A DNA stretch of 64,000 nucleotides from Pseudochelatococcus contaminans. Lineage in GTDB: Bacteria > Pseudomonadota > Alphaproteobacteria > Rhizobiales > Beijerinckiaceae. The position numbers and the translations under genes are program-made. Below, one piece after another: positions 18,383 through 27,807 of the stretch. The notes under the pieces are model-generated. The model was not told the DNA's origin, did not search any database, and saw only the letters and a list, made by a program, of their open reading frames with translations. The DNA is taken from the NCBI RefSeq assembly GCF_014195635.1, contig NZ_JACICC010000009.1:1-64000 (forward strand). Direction: 5' to 3'. Numbering within the stretch: the stretch's first letter is position 1; each line of letters starts with the position of its first letter.

Positions 18383-18917
18383 GCCGTCCTTGCAAGTCCG
18401 TGTATTCAACGTTCTCTTTCTTTGCACCGGCAATTCCGCCCGTTCCATCGTCGCCGAAAGCATCCTGAACAAGGATGGGGAAGGCCGTTTCCATGCCTTC
18501 TCGGCGGGCAGTCATCCAAGGGGCGACGTGCATCCCTTGACGTTGGAGACGCTGGAGAGCTTCGAGTACCCGACCGAGGGATTGCATTCGAAGAGTTGGG
18601 ACGAGTTTGGTCAGCCCGACGCTCCGGTGATGGATTTCGTATTCACGGTCTGTGACAACGCTGCCGGCGAAGTCTGCCCCGTCTGGCCCGGACAGCCGAT
18701 GACCGCCCATTGGGGCATCGAGGATCCGGTTGCAGTTGAGGGAACCGACATCGAGAAGCGGACCGCTTTCGTGACGGCGCTTCGCTATCTGAAGAACCGG
18801 ATCTCCATTTTTGCCGCACTGCCGATCGAGAGTCTCGACCGCACATCGCTCAAGGCCAAAGTGACGGAAATCGGTCGCATCGAAGGTGCGACCGATTTCC
18901 GCGCTGATATCGCATGA
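18375..18917 (+). CDS. arsC: Arsenate reductase ArsC, low-molecular-weight phosphatase type (thioredoxin-linked)
   Basis: This 180-residue enzyme reduces As(V) to As(III) for export. The catalytic loop CTGNSARS (CX5R) is near residue 17. Two further cysteines in VCDNAAGEVC can form the relay disulfide seen in this family. It overlaps arsR upstream by eight bases and the next gene's first possible ATG by ATGA. Confidence 0.93.
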   Translation: MLEPSLQVRVFNVLFLCTGNSARSIVAESILNKDGEGRFHAFSAGSHPRGDVHPLTLETLESFEYPTEGLHSKSWDEFGQPDAPVMDFVFTVCDNAAGEVCPVWPGQPMTAHWGIEDPVAVEGTDIEKRTAFVTALRYLKNRISIFAALPIESLDRTSLKAKVTEIGRIEGATDFRADIA

Positions 18918-18925
18918 GGTCAGCC

Positions 18926-19345
18926 ATGGACGTGATCATCTACCACAACCCCGACTGCGGCACCTCGCGCAACACGCTTGCCATGATCCGCAATGCAGGC
19001 ATCGAGCCCCATGTGATCGAGTACCTGAAGACGCCGCCGTCGCGCGCGCTGCTCGTCCAGCTCATCGCGCGCATGGGGCTGACGGTGCGCGATATCCTGC
19101 GGGAGAAAGGCACGCCCTATGCGGAACTGGGCCTCGATGACCCAGCGCTGAGCGACGACCAACTGCTCGATGCGATCGAAAAGCATCCGATCCTCATCAA
19201 TCGTCCGATCGTCGTCAGCCCGCAGGGCGTGCGGCTCTGCCGCCCTTCGGAAGCGGTGCTCGACCTGCTTCCCCCGCAACGCGGCGCGTTCACCAAAGAG
19301 GACGGCGAGAAGGTTGTCGACGCACTCGGCAACAGGCTCGTCTGA
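18926..19345 (+). CDS. arsC: Arsenate reductase ArsC, glutaredoxin-linked family
   Basis: This 139-residue thioredoxin-fold reductase has the [10 protein letters not shown] active site near its N-terminus and the later basic residues around RPIVV and LCRPSE that bind arsenate. It is unrelated to the preceding ArsC, so the operon carries two mechanistic types. ATG 18926 starts directly at the first beta strand behind a GAGGTC ribosome site; ATG 18914, overlapping the previous stop, would add four residues. Confidence 0.92.
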   Translation: MDVIIYHNPDCGTSRNTLAMIRNAGIEPHVIEYLKTPPSRALLVQLIARMGLTVRDILREKGTPYAELGLDDPALSDDQLLDAIEKHPILINRPIVVSPQGVRLCRPSEAVLDLLPPQRGAFTKEDGEKVVDALGNRLV

Positions 19346-19364
19346 CGTGCCAGGAGCTTCCCCC

Positions 19365-20450
19365 ATGGAAACCACTGTTCGGCCGGCCTCGCGGCTGTCC
19401 TTTCTCGACCGCTACCTGACGGTCTGGATCTTCGCCGCGATGGCGCTCGGCGTCATTCTCGGCACCGTCTTCACCGGCCTGCCCGATGAGCTCAACGCGC
19501 TGTCGGTCGGTTCCACGAACATCCCGATCGCCATCGGGCTGATCCTGATGATGTATCCGCCGCTCGCCAAGGTGAAGTACGAGGAACTTCATCGCGTCTT
19601 TGCCGACAAGCGCGTGCTCGCGCTCTCGCTGGTGCAGAACTGGATCATCGGCCCCACGCTGATGTTCGCGCTCGCCGTCATCTTCCTGCGCGACCATCCG
19701 GAGTACATGACCGGCCTCATCCTGATTGGCCTCGCGCGCTGCATCGCCATGGTGCTGGTCTGGAATCAGCTCGCCAAGGGCGACAACCAGTATGTCGCCG
19801 GTCTCGTCGCCTTCAACTCGATCTTCCAGATCCTGTTCTTCTCGACCTATGCTTGGATATTTCTCACCGTGCTGCCACCGCTGTTCGGACTTGAAGGCAG
19901 CGTCGTCGATGTCGGATTCTGGACGATCACTGAAGCGGTGCTGATCTATCTCGGCATTCCGTTTCTGGCCGGATTCCTGACCCGCCGTATCCTGGTCGCG
20001 AAAAAGGGCGCCGACTGGTATGAGAACGTCTTCCTGCCGAAAATCAGCCCGATCACGCTGGCGGCGCTGCTTTTCACCATCGTCGCGATGTTCAGCCTCA
20101 AGGGCGGCGATGTGGTGCGCCTGCCGCTCGACGCTGTCATCATCGCGATCCCGCTGACGATCTACTTCATCGTCCAGTTCCTGATCAGCTTCTTCATGGG
20201 CAAGCTGATCGAAGCCGATTATCCCCGCACCACGGCGATCGCCTTCACCGCCGCCGGCAACAATTTCGAGCTGGCGATCGCGGTGGCGATCGCGGCCTTC
20301 GGGCTCGCATCGCCGGTTGCCTTCGCCGCGGTGATCGGTCCGCTGGTCGAGGTGCCGGTGCTGATCCTGCTGGTCCATGTGGCGCTGCGGCTTGGGGAAC
20401 GATTGTTTCCGACGACCGCACCGGCGCCCGTCGCGGCGGTGAAACAATAG
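19365..20450 (+). CDS. acr3: Arsenite efflux transporter ACR3
   Basis: This 361-residue membrane protein with about ten hydrophobic segments exports As(III). The conserved cysteine in [14 protein letters not shown] and the glutamate in [10 protein letters not shown] are both present, as in functional Acr3 proteins. It lies 19 bp after arsC2. A longer upstream frame is a shadow of arsC2. Confidence 0.95.
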   Translation: METTVRPASRLSFLDRYLTVWIFAAMALGVILGTVFTGLPDELNALSVGSTNIPIAIGLILMMYPPLAKVKYEELHRVFADKRVLALSLVQNWIIGPTLMFALAVIFLRDHPEYMTGLILIGLARCIAMVLVWNQLAKGDNQYVAGLVAFNSIFQILFFSTYAWIFLTVLPPLFGLEGSVVDVGFWTITEAVLIYLGIPFLAGFLTRRILVAKKGADWYENVFLPKISPITLAALLFTIVAMFSLKGGDVVRLPLDAVIIAIPLTIYFIVQFLISFFMGKLIEADYPRTTAIAFTAAGNNFELAIAVAIAAFGLASPVAFAAVIGPLVEVPVLILLVHVALRLGERLFPTTAPAPVAAVKQ

Positions 20451-20462
20451 AAAGAGAGAATC

Positions 20463-21218
20463 ATGCGTTTGCGTACGTTGTCCGAACCCGACCATCTGCC
20501 TGCTCTCGATCGCCGCTTCGCGCATCGTCGTCCGGGCATCGGTCTGGGTCCGGGCGATAGCAAGCCGCGTATCCTCCTGCTCTACGGTTCGCTGCGTCCG
20601 CGCTCCTATTCGCGGCTGGCAACGGAAGAGGCGGCTCGGCTTCTCGCGTTCTTCGGGGCGGAGACTCGCATCTTCGATCCTGGCGATCTGCCCTTTCCCG
20701 ACCAGGTTGCCGACGACGACCATCCGGCCATCAGGGAGCTGCGCGAGCACGCGATCTGGTCGGAAGGCATGGTCTGGTGCAGTCCCGAACGTCATGGCCA
20801 GATGACCGGCCTGATGAAGGCGCAGATCGATCACCTGCCGCTCAGCATGGGAGGGATTCGACCGACCCAGGGGCGAACGCTTGCGTTGATGCAGGTGTCG
20901 GGAGGCTCCCAGAGCTTCAACGCGGTCAATGCGCTGCGTCTGCTGGGGCGTTGGATGCGCATGTTCACCATCCCCAACCAATCGAGCATTGCCAAGGCGT
21001 TTCAGGAGTTCGACGAGAATGGCCGCATGAGGCCGTCGAGCTACTACGATCGCATTGTCGACGTGATGGAGGAACTCGTCCGCTTCACCATCCTTCTGCG
21101 GCCGCATGCCGGTGAACTCGTCGATCGCTATTCCGAACGCAAGGAAGCTGGCAAGCCGATAGACGCCGGAACCGACCTGTCGTCCATCGCCACCGCATCG
21201 CGGAAGAAGTCGGCATGA
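20463..21218 (+). CDS. arsH: ArsH, NADPH-dependent FMN reductase / organoarsenical oxidase
   Basis: This 251-residue flavodoxin-like protein has the FMN phosphate loop [10 protein letters not shown] near residue 43 and the ArsH signature [17 protein letters not shown]. ArsH oxidises trivalent methylated and aromatic arsenicals to less toxic pentavalent forms. It sits 12 bp after acr3 and overlaps the next gene by four bases. Confidence 0.95.
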   Translation: MRLRTLSEPDHLPALDRRFAHRRPGIGLGPGDSKPRILLLYGSLRPRSYSRLATEEAARLLAFFGAETRIFDPGDLPFPDQVADDDHPAIRELREHAIWSEGMVWCSPERHGQMTGLMKAQIDHLPLSMGGIRPTQGRTLALMQVSGGSQSFNAVNALRLLGRWMRMFTIPNQSSIAKAFQEFDENGRMRPSSYYDRIVDVMEELVRFTILLRPHAGELVDRYSERKEAGKPIDAGTDLSSIATASRKKSA

Positions 21219-22297
21219 CGAAGCCGGATCACGAGGTGATCGTCGTCGGAGGCGGTCAGGCGGGGCTTGCCGTCGCCTACTATCTTCGCCGACTCGGACT
21301 GGATTTCCTCATTGTCGACGCAGGTGACGGGCCGGGCGGAGCATGGGTCCACACCTGGGACTCGCTACATCTGTTTTCGCCGGCGGCCTACAGTTCGCTG
21401 CCGGGCTGGCCCTTTCCGCCGGGCGCAACGGACGGATATCCGACTCGAGACGAAGTGATCTCCTATCTTACGCGCTATGAGGCGCGCTATGATTTCCCGA
21501 TCGATCGGCCTCGGACCGTTGGAGCCGTCGAGCGGGAGGGCACTTTTCTCCGGATCGGATTCCGTGATGGCGGGAGCCTTGCCGCTCGCGCGGTGGTCAG
21601 TGCGACCGGCACATGGGCCGCGCCTTTCGTGCCCGACTACCCCGGACGCGAATTGTTCGAAGGCGTCCAGCTCCACTCGGCCCATTACCGGACGCCCGCG
21701 GCATTTGCGGGGAAGCGCGTCCTGATCGTCGGCGGAGGGAATTCCGGTGCGCAGCTTCTCGCGGAACTGAGCGAGGTGGCCCAGACGACCTGGATGACGC
21801 TCAGGGAACCCGTCTTCCTGCCCGACGATGTCGACGGGCGCGTGCTGTTCGAGCGCGCCAGCGCCCGCGTGCGTGGCATCGACGACGCCTCCTCGACGAC
21901 GACCATCGGCGATATCGTCATGGTGCCGCCAGTGAAGGAAGCCCGGACACGTGGTGTGCTCAAGGCCGTTCGCCCGTTCGCACGCCTCATTCCGGGCGGC
22001 GTCGTCTGGCGTGACGGAACCGAAAGCACGGTCGATGCGATCATCTGGTGTACGGGCTTCCGGCCTGCGACCGATCATCTGAAGCCCCTTGGCATCGTCG
22101 AACCCGACGGGCGCATCGAAGTCGTGGAGCAGCGGGCGGTCAAGGAACCGCGCCTTTGGCTCGCCGGCTACGGCAACTGGACGGGCGCAGCGTCGGCCAC
22201 GCTCCTGGGGGCGGGAAGGACGGCACGAGAGATGACGCCGCGCCTGGCGCAAGCGCTCGCCGAAGCCATATCGGCGGCGCCGTATCAGGCGGGCTGA
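21215..22297 (+). CDS. arsO: ArsO-like flavin-containing monooxygenase
   Basis: This 360-residue protein has an N-terminal FAD motif ([10 protein letters not shown]) and a second nucleotide-binding motif ([10 protein letters not shown]) near 168-178, the layout of class B flavin monooxygenases. Its position at the end of an ars operon after arsH matches ArsO, whose exact reaction is unsettled. The stop overlaps by 13 bp the stop of the convergent MFS gene. Confidence 0.82.
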   Translation: MTKPDHEVIVVGGGQAGLAVAYYLRRLGLDFLIVDAGDGPGGAWVHTWDSLHLFSPAAYSSLPGWPFPPGATDGYPTRDEVISYLTRYEARYDFPIDRPRTVGAVEREGTFLRIGFRDGGSLAARAVVSATGTWAAPFVPDYPGRELFEGVQLHSAHYRTPAAFAGKRVLIVGGGNSGAQLLAELSEVAQTTWMTLREPVFLPDDVDGRVLFERASARVRGIDDASSTTTIGDIVMVPPVKEARTRGVLKAVRPFARLIPGGVVWRDGTESTVDAIIWCTGFRPATDHLKPLGIVEPDGRIEVVEQRAVKEPRLWLAGYGNWTGAASATLLGAGRTAREMTPRLAQALAEAISAAPYQAG

Positions 22298-23520
22298 TGT
22301 CTGCGTGCGGATGTCGGCAGGATGGCGAACAGGACGGTGACCAGCGCGACATTGGTCAGCGCGACGGCAAGCAACATACCAAGCGTCGCATCCGCTCCGA
22401 ACCGATCGATGAGCACCGCTCCGACGGACGGAGCGGCCGCCTGGGCGATCAGGCTCGGCATGGCGATGCGTCCCATGACGACGGCATAGCGCTCCTCCCC
22501 GAACAGGGCGAGGGGCAGCGTGCCGCGCGCGATCGACTCGATGCCGATTCCCGCGCCGTAGAAGATCAGCGCGGCGGAGATCAGCGGAAGCCCGGCCCAC
22601 AGGGCGCCGACACCGGCGGCGACGAACACCGTCGATGCGAGCTTCGTCCAGATGGGATGGTGATAGCGGCTGATGGCCATCTCGATCACGCGCGCCCCCA
22701 CCTGCGCGGGACCGACCGTCGCGCCAAGCGCCACGGCGGCGGCCAGGGCGATATCCCGGGCCTGCAGGATGGTCAGCAGATGAACCGAGAGCAGCGCCGA
22801 GATCATCGAGCTGACCGTGATAGTCAGGGCGACGAGGATGAACAGCAAACCGGACGCGCGTGCTGTCTGGACGTCGGGGGAGCCGACAGCGGCCTGCGCC
22901 TGCTCCGGTTTCGCCGGCATGGGGCGTTCGGGCTCGCGCGGCAGGGCGAAGAGGTAGAGCGGCATCAGCAGGCCAAGGTGAATGCCTGCGTAGACGAAGC
23001 AGGCGCCCCGCCAGCCAAGCTCGGACACCAGCCAGGCTGACAGCGGCCAGCACAGCGTGCTGGCGAAGCCGCCGAACAGGGTCAGCGCGGTAATCGCCGA
23101 GCGGGCCTTGAGCCCGTAAAGGCGTCCGAGCGTGGCGAAGGCGGCGTCGTAAAGCCCCGCGCCCATGCCGACGCCGACGATCAGCCACGCGGCGATATAG
23201 ACGAGCAGGTTTGGCGACAGCCCGAGCCCCGCCAGACCGAGACCGAGGCAGGCCGCGCTGAACGCCAGCACCGGGCGGCCACCCAAACGCTGGATGCTGC
23301 CGCCGACGCGGGGCGATACGATGCCTGCGGTGAGAAGGCCGAGCGACAGGCCGCCGACGATCCAGGCAAGAGGCCAGCCGGTGTCGGCCGCGATGGGCGC
23401 GGCGAGCACCGCGAGCAGATAGTAGGACGAGCCCCACGCCAGTATCTGCGTCATCCCAAGGACGGGGATGACATGGCGTCGCGACGGCACGGCCACGGGA
23501 ATATTCGCCCCGGCCGTCAT
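22285..23520 (-). CDS. MFS transporter, possible ArsK-type metalloid efflux pump
   Basis: This 411-residue protein has about twelve hydrophobic segments and major facilitator features. It follows a flavoprotein gene by an ATGA overlap, downstream of its own arsR, so it is almost certainly arsenic-regulated. MFS pumps such as ArsK and ArsJ serve in ars clusters. No ArsJ partner dehydrogenase is nearby, so ArsK-like export is the better guess. ATG 23520 was chosen for the coupling; TTG 23532 is the alternative. Confidence 0.75.
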   Translation of the reverse strand: MTAGANIPVAVPSRRHVIPVLGMTQILAWGSSYYLLAVLAAPIAADTGWPLAWIVGGLSLGLLTAGIVSPRVGGSIQRLGGRPVLAFSAACLGLGLAGLGLSPNLLVYIAAWLIVGVGMGAGLYDAAFATLGRLYGLKARSAITALTLFGGFASTLCWPLSAWLVSELGWRGACFVYAGIHLGLLMPLYLFALPREPERPMPAKPEQAQAAVGSPDVQTARASGLLFILVALTITVSSMISALLSVHLLTILQARDIALAAAVALGATVGPAQVGARVIEMAISRYHHPIWTKLASTVFVAAGVGALWAGLPLISAALIFYGAGIGIESIARGTLPLALFGEERYAVVMGRIAMPSLIAQAAAPSVGAVLIDRFGADATLGMLLAVALTNVALVTVLFAILPTSARRHQPA

Positions 23521-24914
23521 GCTGCACAGCAACGATCGCGGGCGCAGCAGGCCGTATCGGCACTTTCAACGATCCGGGGTGCATCATCCGTTTCCGGTCC
23601 GCCACAGCAGCTTGCTCTAGATGGTCCATCGGCGACAGGCGGTCCGTCGGCAATCTGCGTGGTGCAGACGCCGGTCTCCGGAAGCACGAGACGGACGTCG
23701 TCCGCCGCCGCAAGGTCGCCGGACAGCGCCGCTGCCACCGAGCGGGCCTGTTCGTATCCCGTCAGCAGCAGGAAGGTCGGCGCCCGCCCGTAGCTCTTGA
23801 CCCCGACCGTGTAGAAGCCCTTTTCCGGATGCGACAGCTCCCGGTGGCCGTGAGGCGGCACTGAGCCGCAGGAATGCAGATTCGGATCGATGGCAGGGCC
23901 GAGCCTTCTCGCGCACTCCAGCCCCGGATCAAGTTCGAGGCGCAATTCGCGGGTGATGGCCAGGTCCGGGCGCTGGCCGGTGCAGACGACGATGCGATCG
24001 ACCGGGGGAAGTGCCTGCGGCCCGTCGGCCGTCTCCCCCTCGACGAGCAGGCGTCCGGCCTCCTCGCGCACGTGCCGGATCGCGAAACCGGCAACGAGCC
24101 GGATGCGGCCGTGCTCGATCAGCCGGCGTGTACGGGTACCGAGATCCGCGCGCGAGGGGAGTTCATCGGCCGCGCCGCCGCCGAACACGCGCGCGAGATT
24201 CGCGCCCCGCGTCGCCCAGACGATCGCCGTTTCCGGTGCCTCCCTCGACAGGCGGTCGAGATCGAGCAGGACATTGGCGGCGGAATGCCCGGCGCCGACG
24301 ACCAGCGTCGTCCGGCCGGCATAAAGCGGCCGGTCGCGCCCGAGCACATCCGGAATGCCGTAAGCGATCCGTTCCGCGAACGCGGCTTCGCCTGTCGCCG
24401 CGATGCCGTCGGCGCCGAGGGGATTGGGCGAGGCCCAGGTGCCGGAAGCGTCGATGACCGCCCGCGCCAGATCGCGGCGCTCGCCCTCGGGTGTCTCGAC
24501 AACGAGAACGAAGGGCCGCCCGTCGCGGCCGCGGCTGACGACCTTGTCGATGCCATGGCGGGCGATCGCGGTGACGCGGGTGCGTGTCTCGATGATAGCC
24601 GACAGCGCCGGCGTGGCCGCCAGCGGTTCGAGATAGCGGGAGACGAGTTCATGACCCGTCGGCACCATTTCCCCATCCGGCATCTGCCAGCCGTGCCGCG
24701 CGAGGAGCCGCACCGCCTCCGCATCGACGCAATATCGCCACGGCGTGAACAGGCGGACATGCCCCCAGTCGCGGATATTCTCGCCGACGATTGAACCGGC
24801 CTCGTAGACCTTCACCGGCATTCCCCGGCCGACGAGATGAGCGGCCGCCGCAAGCCCGATGGGACCGGCGCCGACAACCGCGATCGGCAATGCAGAAGGA
24901 AAAGGCGCAGACAT
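23517..24914 (-). CDS. Ars-linked FAD/NAD(P) flavoprotein with Cys-rich tail
   Basis: This 465-residue protein has an FAD motif at 12-20 (VVGAGPIGLA) and a second Rossmann motif VVGAGHSAANV, with ATG-type loops (DASGTWA) of flavin monooxygenases. The last 40 or so residues carry three cysteine pairs (SCC, ACC, RCC), unlike the second flavoprotein of the cluster. Paired cysteines could bind trivalent arsenic. It is the middle gene of arsR-flavoprotein-MFS. The substrate is unknown. Confidence 0.8.
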   Translation of the reverse strand: MSAPFPSALPIAVVGAGPIGLAAAAHLVGRGMPVKVYEAGSIVGENIRDWGHVRLFTPWRYCVDAEAVRLLARHGWQMPDGEMVPTGHELVSRYLEPLAATPALSAIIETRTRVTAIARHGIDKVVSRGRDGRPFVLVVETPEGERRDLARAVIDASGTWASPNPLGADGIAATGEAAFAERIAYGIPDVLGRDRPLYAGRTTLVVGAGHSAANVLLDLDRLSREAPETAIVWATRGANLARVFGGGAADELPSRADLGTRTRRLIEHGRIRLVAGFAIRHVREEAGRLLVEGETADGPQALPPVDRIVVCTGQRPDLAITRELRLELDPGLECARRLGPAIDPNLHSCGSVPPHGHRELSHPEKGFYTVGVKSYGRAPTFLLLTGYEQARSVAAALSGDLAAADDVRLVLPETGVCTTQIADGPPVADGPSRASCCGGPETDDAPRIVESADTACCARDRCCAA

Positions 24915-24962
24915 ATTTTATCCTTCCGGGATTATGGAAATAGTTGGCGAAGAAAAAACGCC

Positions 24963-25286
24963 TCAGGCGAGCGCGGCGGCCTTTTCTCGTGGAGCGCAGC
25001 GGGCGTCGATGCAGCATTCGTCGACCAGAAAGCCGACGAGGCCGTGCATGGCCGGATAGTTCGCGCGGCAGATCAGCGTCGTTGCCTGCCTTTCCTGGGT
25101 GACGAGCCCCGTCGAGATCAGGCGGTGCAGGTGGTGGGACAATGTCGACGCGGCAATCCCGATCCGCTCCTGCAGGCTGCCGACGGGAAGACCGTCGTCG
25201 CCCGCGCGCACCAGCGTCCGGTAGACGCGCAGGCGCGTGACGTTCCCGAGGGCCTCAAGCTGTTTTGCCGCTGTTTCGATGCTCAT
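24963..25286 (-). CDS. ArsR family repressor (2)
   Basis: This 107-residue winged-helix protein has a recognition helix around ASTLSHHLHRL. A C-terminal cysteine set lies in DECCIDARC (C91, C92, C97), in the same place as in the other Cys-bearing ArsR proteins here. It is the first gene of the minus-strand operon with the flavoprotein 48 bp downstream, and a 24-bp dyad lies 41 bp upstream of its start. Confidence 0.92.
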   Translation of the reverse strand: MSIETAAKQLEALGNVTRLRVYRTLVRAGDDGLPVGSLQERIGIAASTLSHHLHRLISTGLVTQERQATTLICRANYPAMHGLVGFLVDECCIDARCAPREKAAALA

Positions 25287-25326
25287 GGAAATAGCGGTAA
25301 CCTCCGCTCGTTCATCGAGTCAAGTC

Positions 25327-25350
25327 ATATTTCGAGCTTCTTCGAAATAT
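25327..25350. promoter_or_regulatory. ArsR-type operator upstream of arsR2
   Basis: ATATTTCGA and TCGAAATAT are perfect 9-bp arms around six bases. The shared TTCGAAAT-like core recurs in the other arsR promoter region at 25857, so both probably bind ArsR proteins of this cluster. Confidence 0.7.
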
Positions 25351-25405
25351 GGGCCCGAACGGCGCGATCGGGGGCGTTCTTCGGCCCCGCTGTCCGGTCC
25401 GGATG

Positions 25406-25774
25406 TCAGTGCTGCGTTTCCGGTCGCGCACACGACGACGCTGGATCGAGCATGGCTGCCACTTCGCCACAAAGACCGGGCTGTCCCTTGCAGCAATCCT
25501 GCACGAGATAGAGGACCAGCGCCTTCATGGCATCGAGCCGGGCGCTGTAGACGATCGAGCGGCCGGAGCGCTGCGATGCGATCAGTCCCGCGCGCTCGAG
25601 GATGGCGAGGTGCGTCGACATGGTGTTGGACGGAACGCCGACAATCCGCGCGACGTCGCCAGCCGGTAAACCATCCGGTCCTTCGGCGACCAGCAGCCGG
25701 AACGCCTCGAGCCGGGTTTCCTGGGCGAGCGCCGCCAGCATGGCAAGTGACTGGTCCGTCGTGATTTCGGTCAT
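25406..25774 (-). CDS. ArsR family repressor (3)
   Basis: This 122-residue winged-helix repressor has HTH residues NTMSTHLAILERAG and a cysteine site DCCKGQPGLC (C94, C95, C102). It is divergent from the arsC-like gene at 25940, with a 165-bp shared promoter region containing a 20-bp palindrome. A longer upstream frame on this strand is an antisense shadow of that gene. Confidence 0.9.
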   Translation of the reverse strand: MTEITTDQSLAMLAALAQETRLEAFRLLVAEGPDGLPAGDVARIVGVPSNTMSTHLAILERAGLIASQRSGRSIVYSARLDAMKALVLYLVQDCCKGQPGLCGEVAAMLDPASSCARPETQH

Positions 25775-25856
25775 CGTGCAATCCGTTCGGTGGGCATCGA
25801 GCAAATATCTATCTATCGCGAATAACGGAAGTTGATGAACGGCGCAAGAAAAATAT

Positions 25857-25876
25857 CGATATTTCTCGAAATATCG
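25857..25876. promoter_or_regulatory. ArsR-type operator between arsR3 and arsC3
   Basis: CGATATTTC and GAAATATCG form 9-bp perfect arms around two bases, in the middle of a divergent promoter. A further CATTTC/GAAATG pair lies at 25887-25908. It probably controls both genes through ArsR3. Confidence 0.7.
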
Positions 25877-25939
25877 TTGCATGTGACATTTCGATGGTTG
25901 TAGAAATGAGGGCAACGAACAACAGGAGGAGCCACTTCC

Positions 25940-26518
25940 ATGCCGTCCCAGCCGTTCCGCACCCTCTTCCTCTGCCGAGAGAACGCCTGCCGTTCCATTA
26001 TGGCCGAAGCGATCCTCCGCGACATGGACGATCGGTTCGAGGTATTCTCCGCCGGTAGCCATCCTGCGGCCGCAATCGATCCGGACACACGCTTGCTCCT
26101 CGGTTCGCTTGGACACGACACGACGCCGCTTCGGACAAAGAGTTGGGCAAGTTTTGCAACGTCCACCGCACCTGCACTCGATTTCGTTTTCACGGTTTGC
26201 GATCGTACAATGGGCGAGATTTGTCCGAGTTGGCCCGGAGATCCCATCACCACCCATTGGAGTATCCCTGACCCGACGCTCGCTCAAGGCAACACCGCCG
26301 AGCGGGCGTTGGCGCGGTGTGAAGTCTATCAGATGCTTGCCCAGCGCATTTCTATTTTCACGAGCTTTCCGCTTGAGACTCTGGATCGTCTTGCGCTGAC
26401 AAACAGGATCGCCGCGCTTGGTCGACTTCGCTCCATCTCCCATGAAAGTGCGGGACGTCAAGACTATAGTCCAGTTTATAACTCCCAAGCGACCATATCA
26501 GACCGCCATAATGGATGA
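25940..26518 (+). CDS. ArsC-like low-molecular-weight phosphatase-fold protein with altered active-site loop
   Basis: This 192-residue protein has the CX5R loop, but as CRENACRS (C12, C17, R18) instead of the usual CTGNSxRS. An extra cysteine therefore sits inside the loop. The relay cysteines (VCDRTMGEIC) and WPG motif of thioredoxin-type arsenate reductases are kept. It is divergent from arsR3 and upstream of the pst operon. Arsenate reductase is likely, but the altered loop could change activity. The last 30 residues are unlike the family. Confidence 0.78.
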   Translation: MPSQPFRTLFLCRENACRSIMAEAILRDMDDRFEVFSAGSHPAAAIDPDTRLLLGSLGHDTTPLRTKSWASFATSTAPALDFVFTVCDRTMGEICPSWPGDPITTHWSIPDPTLAQGNTAERALARCEVYQMLAQRISIFTSFPLETLDRLALTNRIAALGRLRSISHESAGRQDYSPVYNSQATISDRHNG

Positions 26519-26729
26519 AATTCTTCTATATATCCAAGTAAAACGATATTTATATTATTATAATATTATGTATTGTGTATATAATAAATATTTATTATTA
26601 GAATGCGTCAGTTCGTGTTCTGCAACAGAGCAAGAGGTTATCATGATCAGCGGAAATAAACTTTTCCATCTCGTTCAAACAAGGCGCACGCCTGTCACCG
26701 TTGCCCGATCCTGCTTTGGAGAATGGTTC
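26519..26729. other. AT-rich leader before the first pstS
   Basis: Bases 26520-26605 are made almost wholly of A and T, in strong contrast to the GC-rich surroundings. The region probably holds the pst promoter. No clear Pho box (tandem CTGTCAT) could be picked out by eye. An in-frame ATG at 26643 with AGAGG in front could extend the next gene. Confidence 0.6.
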
Positions 26730-27752
26730 ATGGAGAGCTTTAGCCCGAAGAACGCGCTTTATGCGGCAACGCTTGCAGCGGCCTTCTGTCTTGCCGGACA
26801 GGCGAGAGCCGTTGAACTCAATGGAGCCGGATCATCATTCCATTCCAATCTCTACAAAGAGTGGATGGCCGAGTTCAACCGGGCCAACCCGGACATCACC
26901 GTCACCTACAAGAGCGTTGGCAGTGGTGAGGGCATTCGGCGCTTCACGCAGGGGAGCGTTGCTTTCGGCTCGACCGAGCGCCCGATGACCGATGCAGAAA
27001 TCGCGAACGTGCCGGAGAACGTGTTGCATGTGCCGACCACCGCGGGGATGGTCGTTCTGGCCTATAACATCCCGGGCTTCTCGGGGGATCTGCGGCTAAG
27101 CCGCCAAGCCCTCGTCGGCATCATGAGCGGCAGGATCAAGACGTGGGACGATCCGCTGATTCGTGCCGCCAATCCGGGCGTCGACATTCCGAAGCGCAAT
27201 ATCGCTGTCGTTGCCCGGCGAGACGCGAGCGGCACGACCTTCTCTTTCACCACCCATCTCGCTGCGGTGAGCGACGCCTGGAAGGAGGTCGGCACCACCG
27301 TCGCCTGGCCGAACAACGCGATGATCGTTTCAGGCAATGAAGGTGTCGCAGGCCGGATCGCGATCGCGGAATACTCCATCGGATATGTCGAGTATTCCTT
27401 CGCCGCACAGTTGAACCTGCGGTCTGCGCTGATCGAGAACAGGGCCGGGCAGTACGTTCGTGCGGACGGCGCTTCAGGCTCGGCAGCGCTTGCCTCTGCG
27501 CTTGATGGCATGCCGGAGGATGGACGTCAGATCATACCCGACCCCGTGGGCGATACGGTCTATCCCATCGTTTCCTATAGCTGGACCTTGTTGCGCAAGG
27601 CCAACAAGGATCCGCAGGTCGCCGATGGACTGAAGCGGTTCGTCGGCTGGGGACTGGTAGAGGGCCAGACTTTCGCCGAAGGACTCGGCTACATCCCGTT
27701 GCCCGCGCCCGTCGTGAACCGTGCGCAGGCGATCCTTGCGGGGTTGCACTGA
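26730..27752 (+). CDS. pstS: Phosphate-binding periplasmic protein PstS (E. coli type)
   Basis: This 340-residue protein has a signal peptide cleaved after QARA. It follows the E. coli PstS pattern: NGAGSSF, YKSVGSGEG, later RRDASGTTFSFTTHL and IGYVEY. At the place of the E. coli ligand loop GASDAP it reads GSTERP, so the phosphate-contacting Asp appears to be Glu. ATG 26730 follows GGAG by eight bases. ATG 26643 would put 29 residues before the signal and is less likely. Confidence 0.88.
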   Translation: MESFSPKNALYAATLAAAFCLAGQARAVELNGAGSSFHSNLYKEWMAEFNRANPDITVTYKSVGSGEGIRRFTQGSVAFGSTERPMTDAEIANVPENVLHVPTTAGMVVLAYNIPGFSGDLRLSRQALVGIMSGRIKTWDDPLIRAANPGVDIPKRNIAVVARRDASGTTFSFTTHLAAVSDAWKEVGTTVAWPNNAMIVSGNEGVAGRIAIAEYSIGYVEYSFAAQLNLRSALIENRAGQYVRADGASGSAALASALDGMPEDGRQIIPDPVGDTVYPIVSYSWTLLRKANKDPQVADGLKRFVGWGLVEGQTFAEGLGYIPLPAPVVNRAQAILAGLH

Positions 27753-27774
27753 CGGAGGGCGATTGCAGAGGGGC

Positions 27775-27795
27775 GATCGCGGGTTTCCCGCGATC
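27775..27795 (+). terminator. Hairpin after pstS1
   Basis: GATCGCGGG, TTT and CCCGCGATC form a perfect 9-bp stem with a three-base loop, 23 bp after the pstS1 stop. No U-run follows, so it may slow exonucleases and raise pstS1 messenger stability instead of ending transcription. Confidence 0.6.
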
Positions 27796-27807
27796 GGGAA
27801 AGTGGCT

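Noticed and set aside
19290-21107. A 605-codon minus-strand open frame across acr3 and arsH
   Set aside because: It is antisense to two well-supported genes and has a low-complexity charged composition.
21365-23713. A 782-codon open frame on the minus strand across arsO and the MFS gene
   Set aside because: It is antisense to arsO and overlaps the MFS gene in another frame; its product is Arg/Pro-rich without domains, as expected from GC-rich shadow frames.
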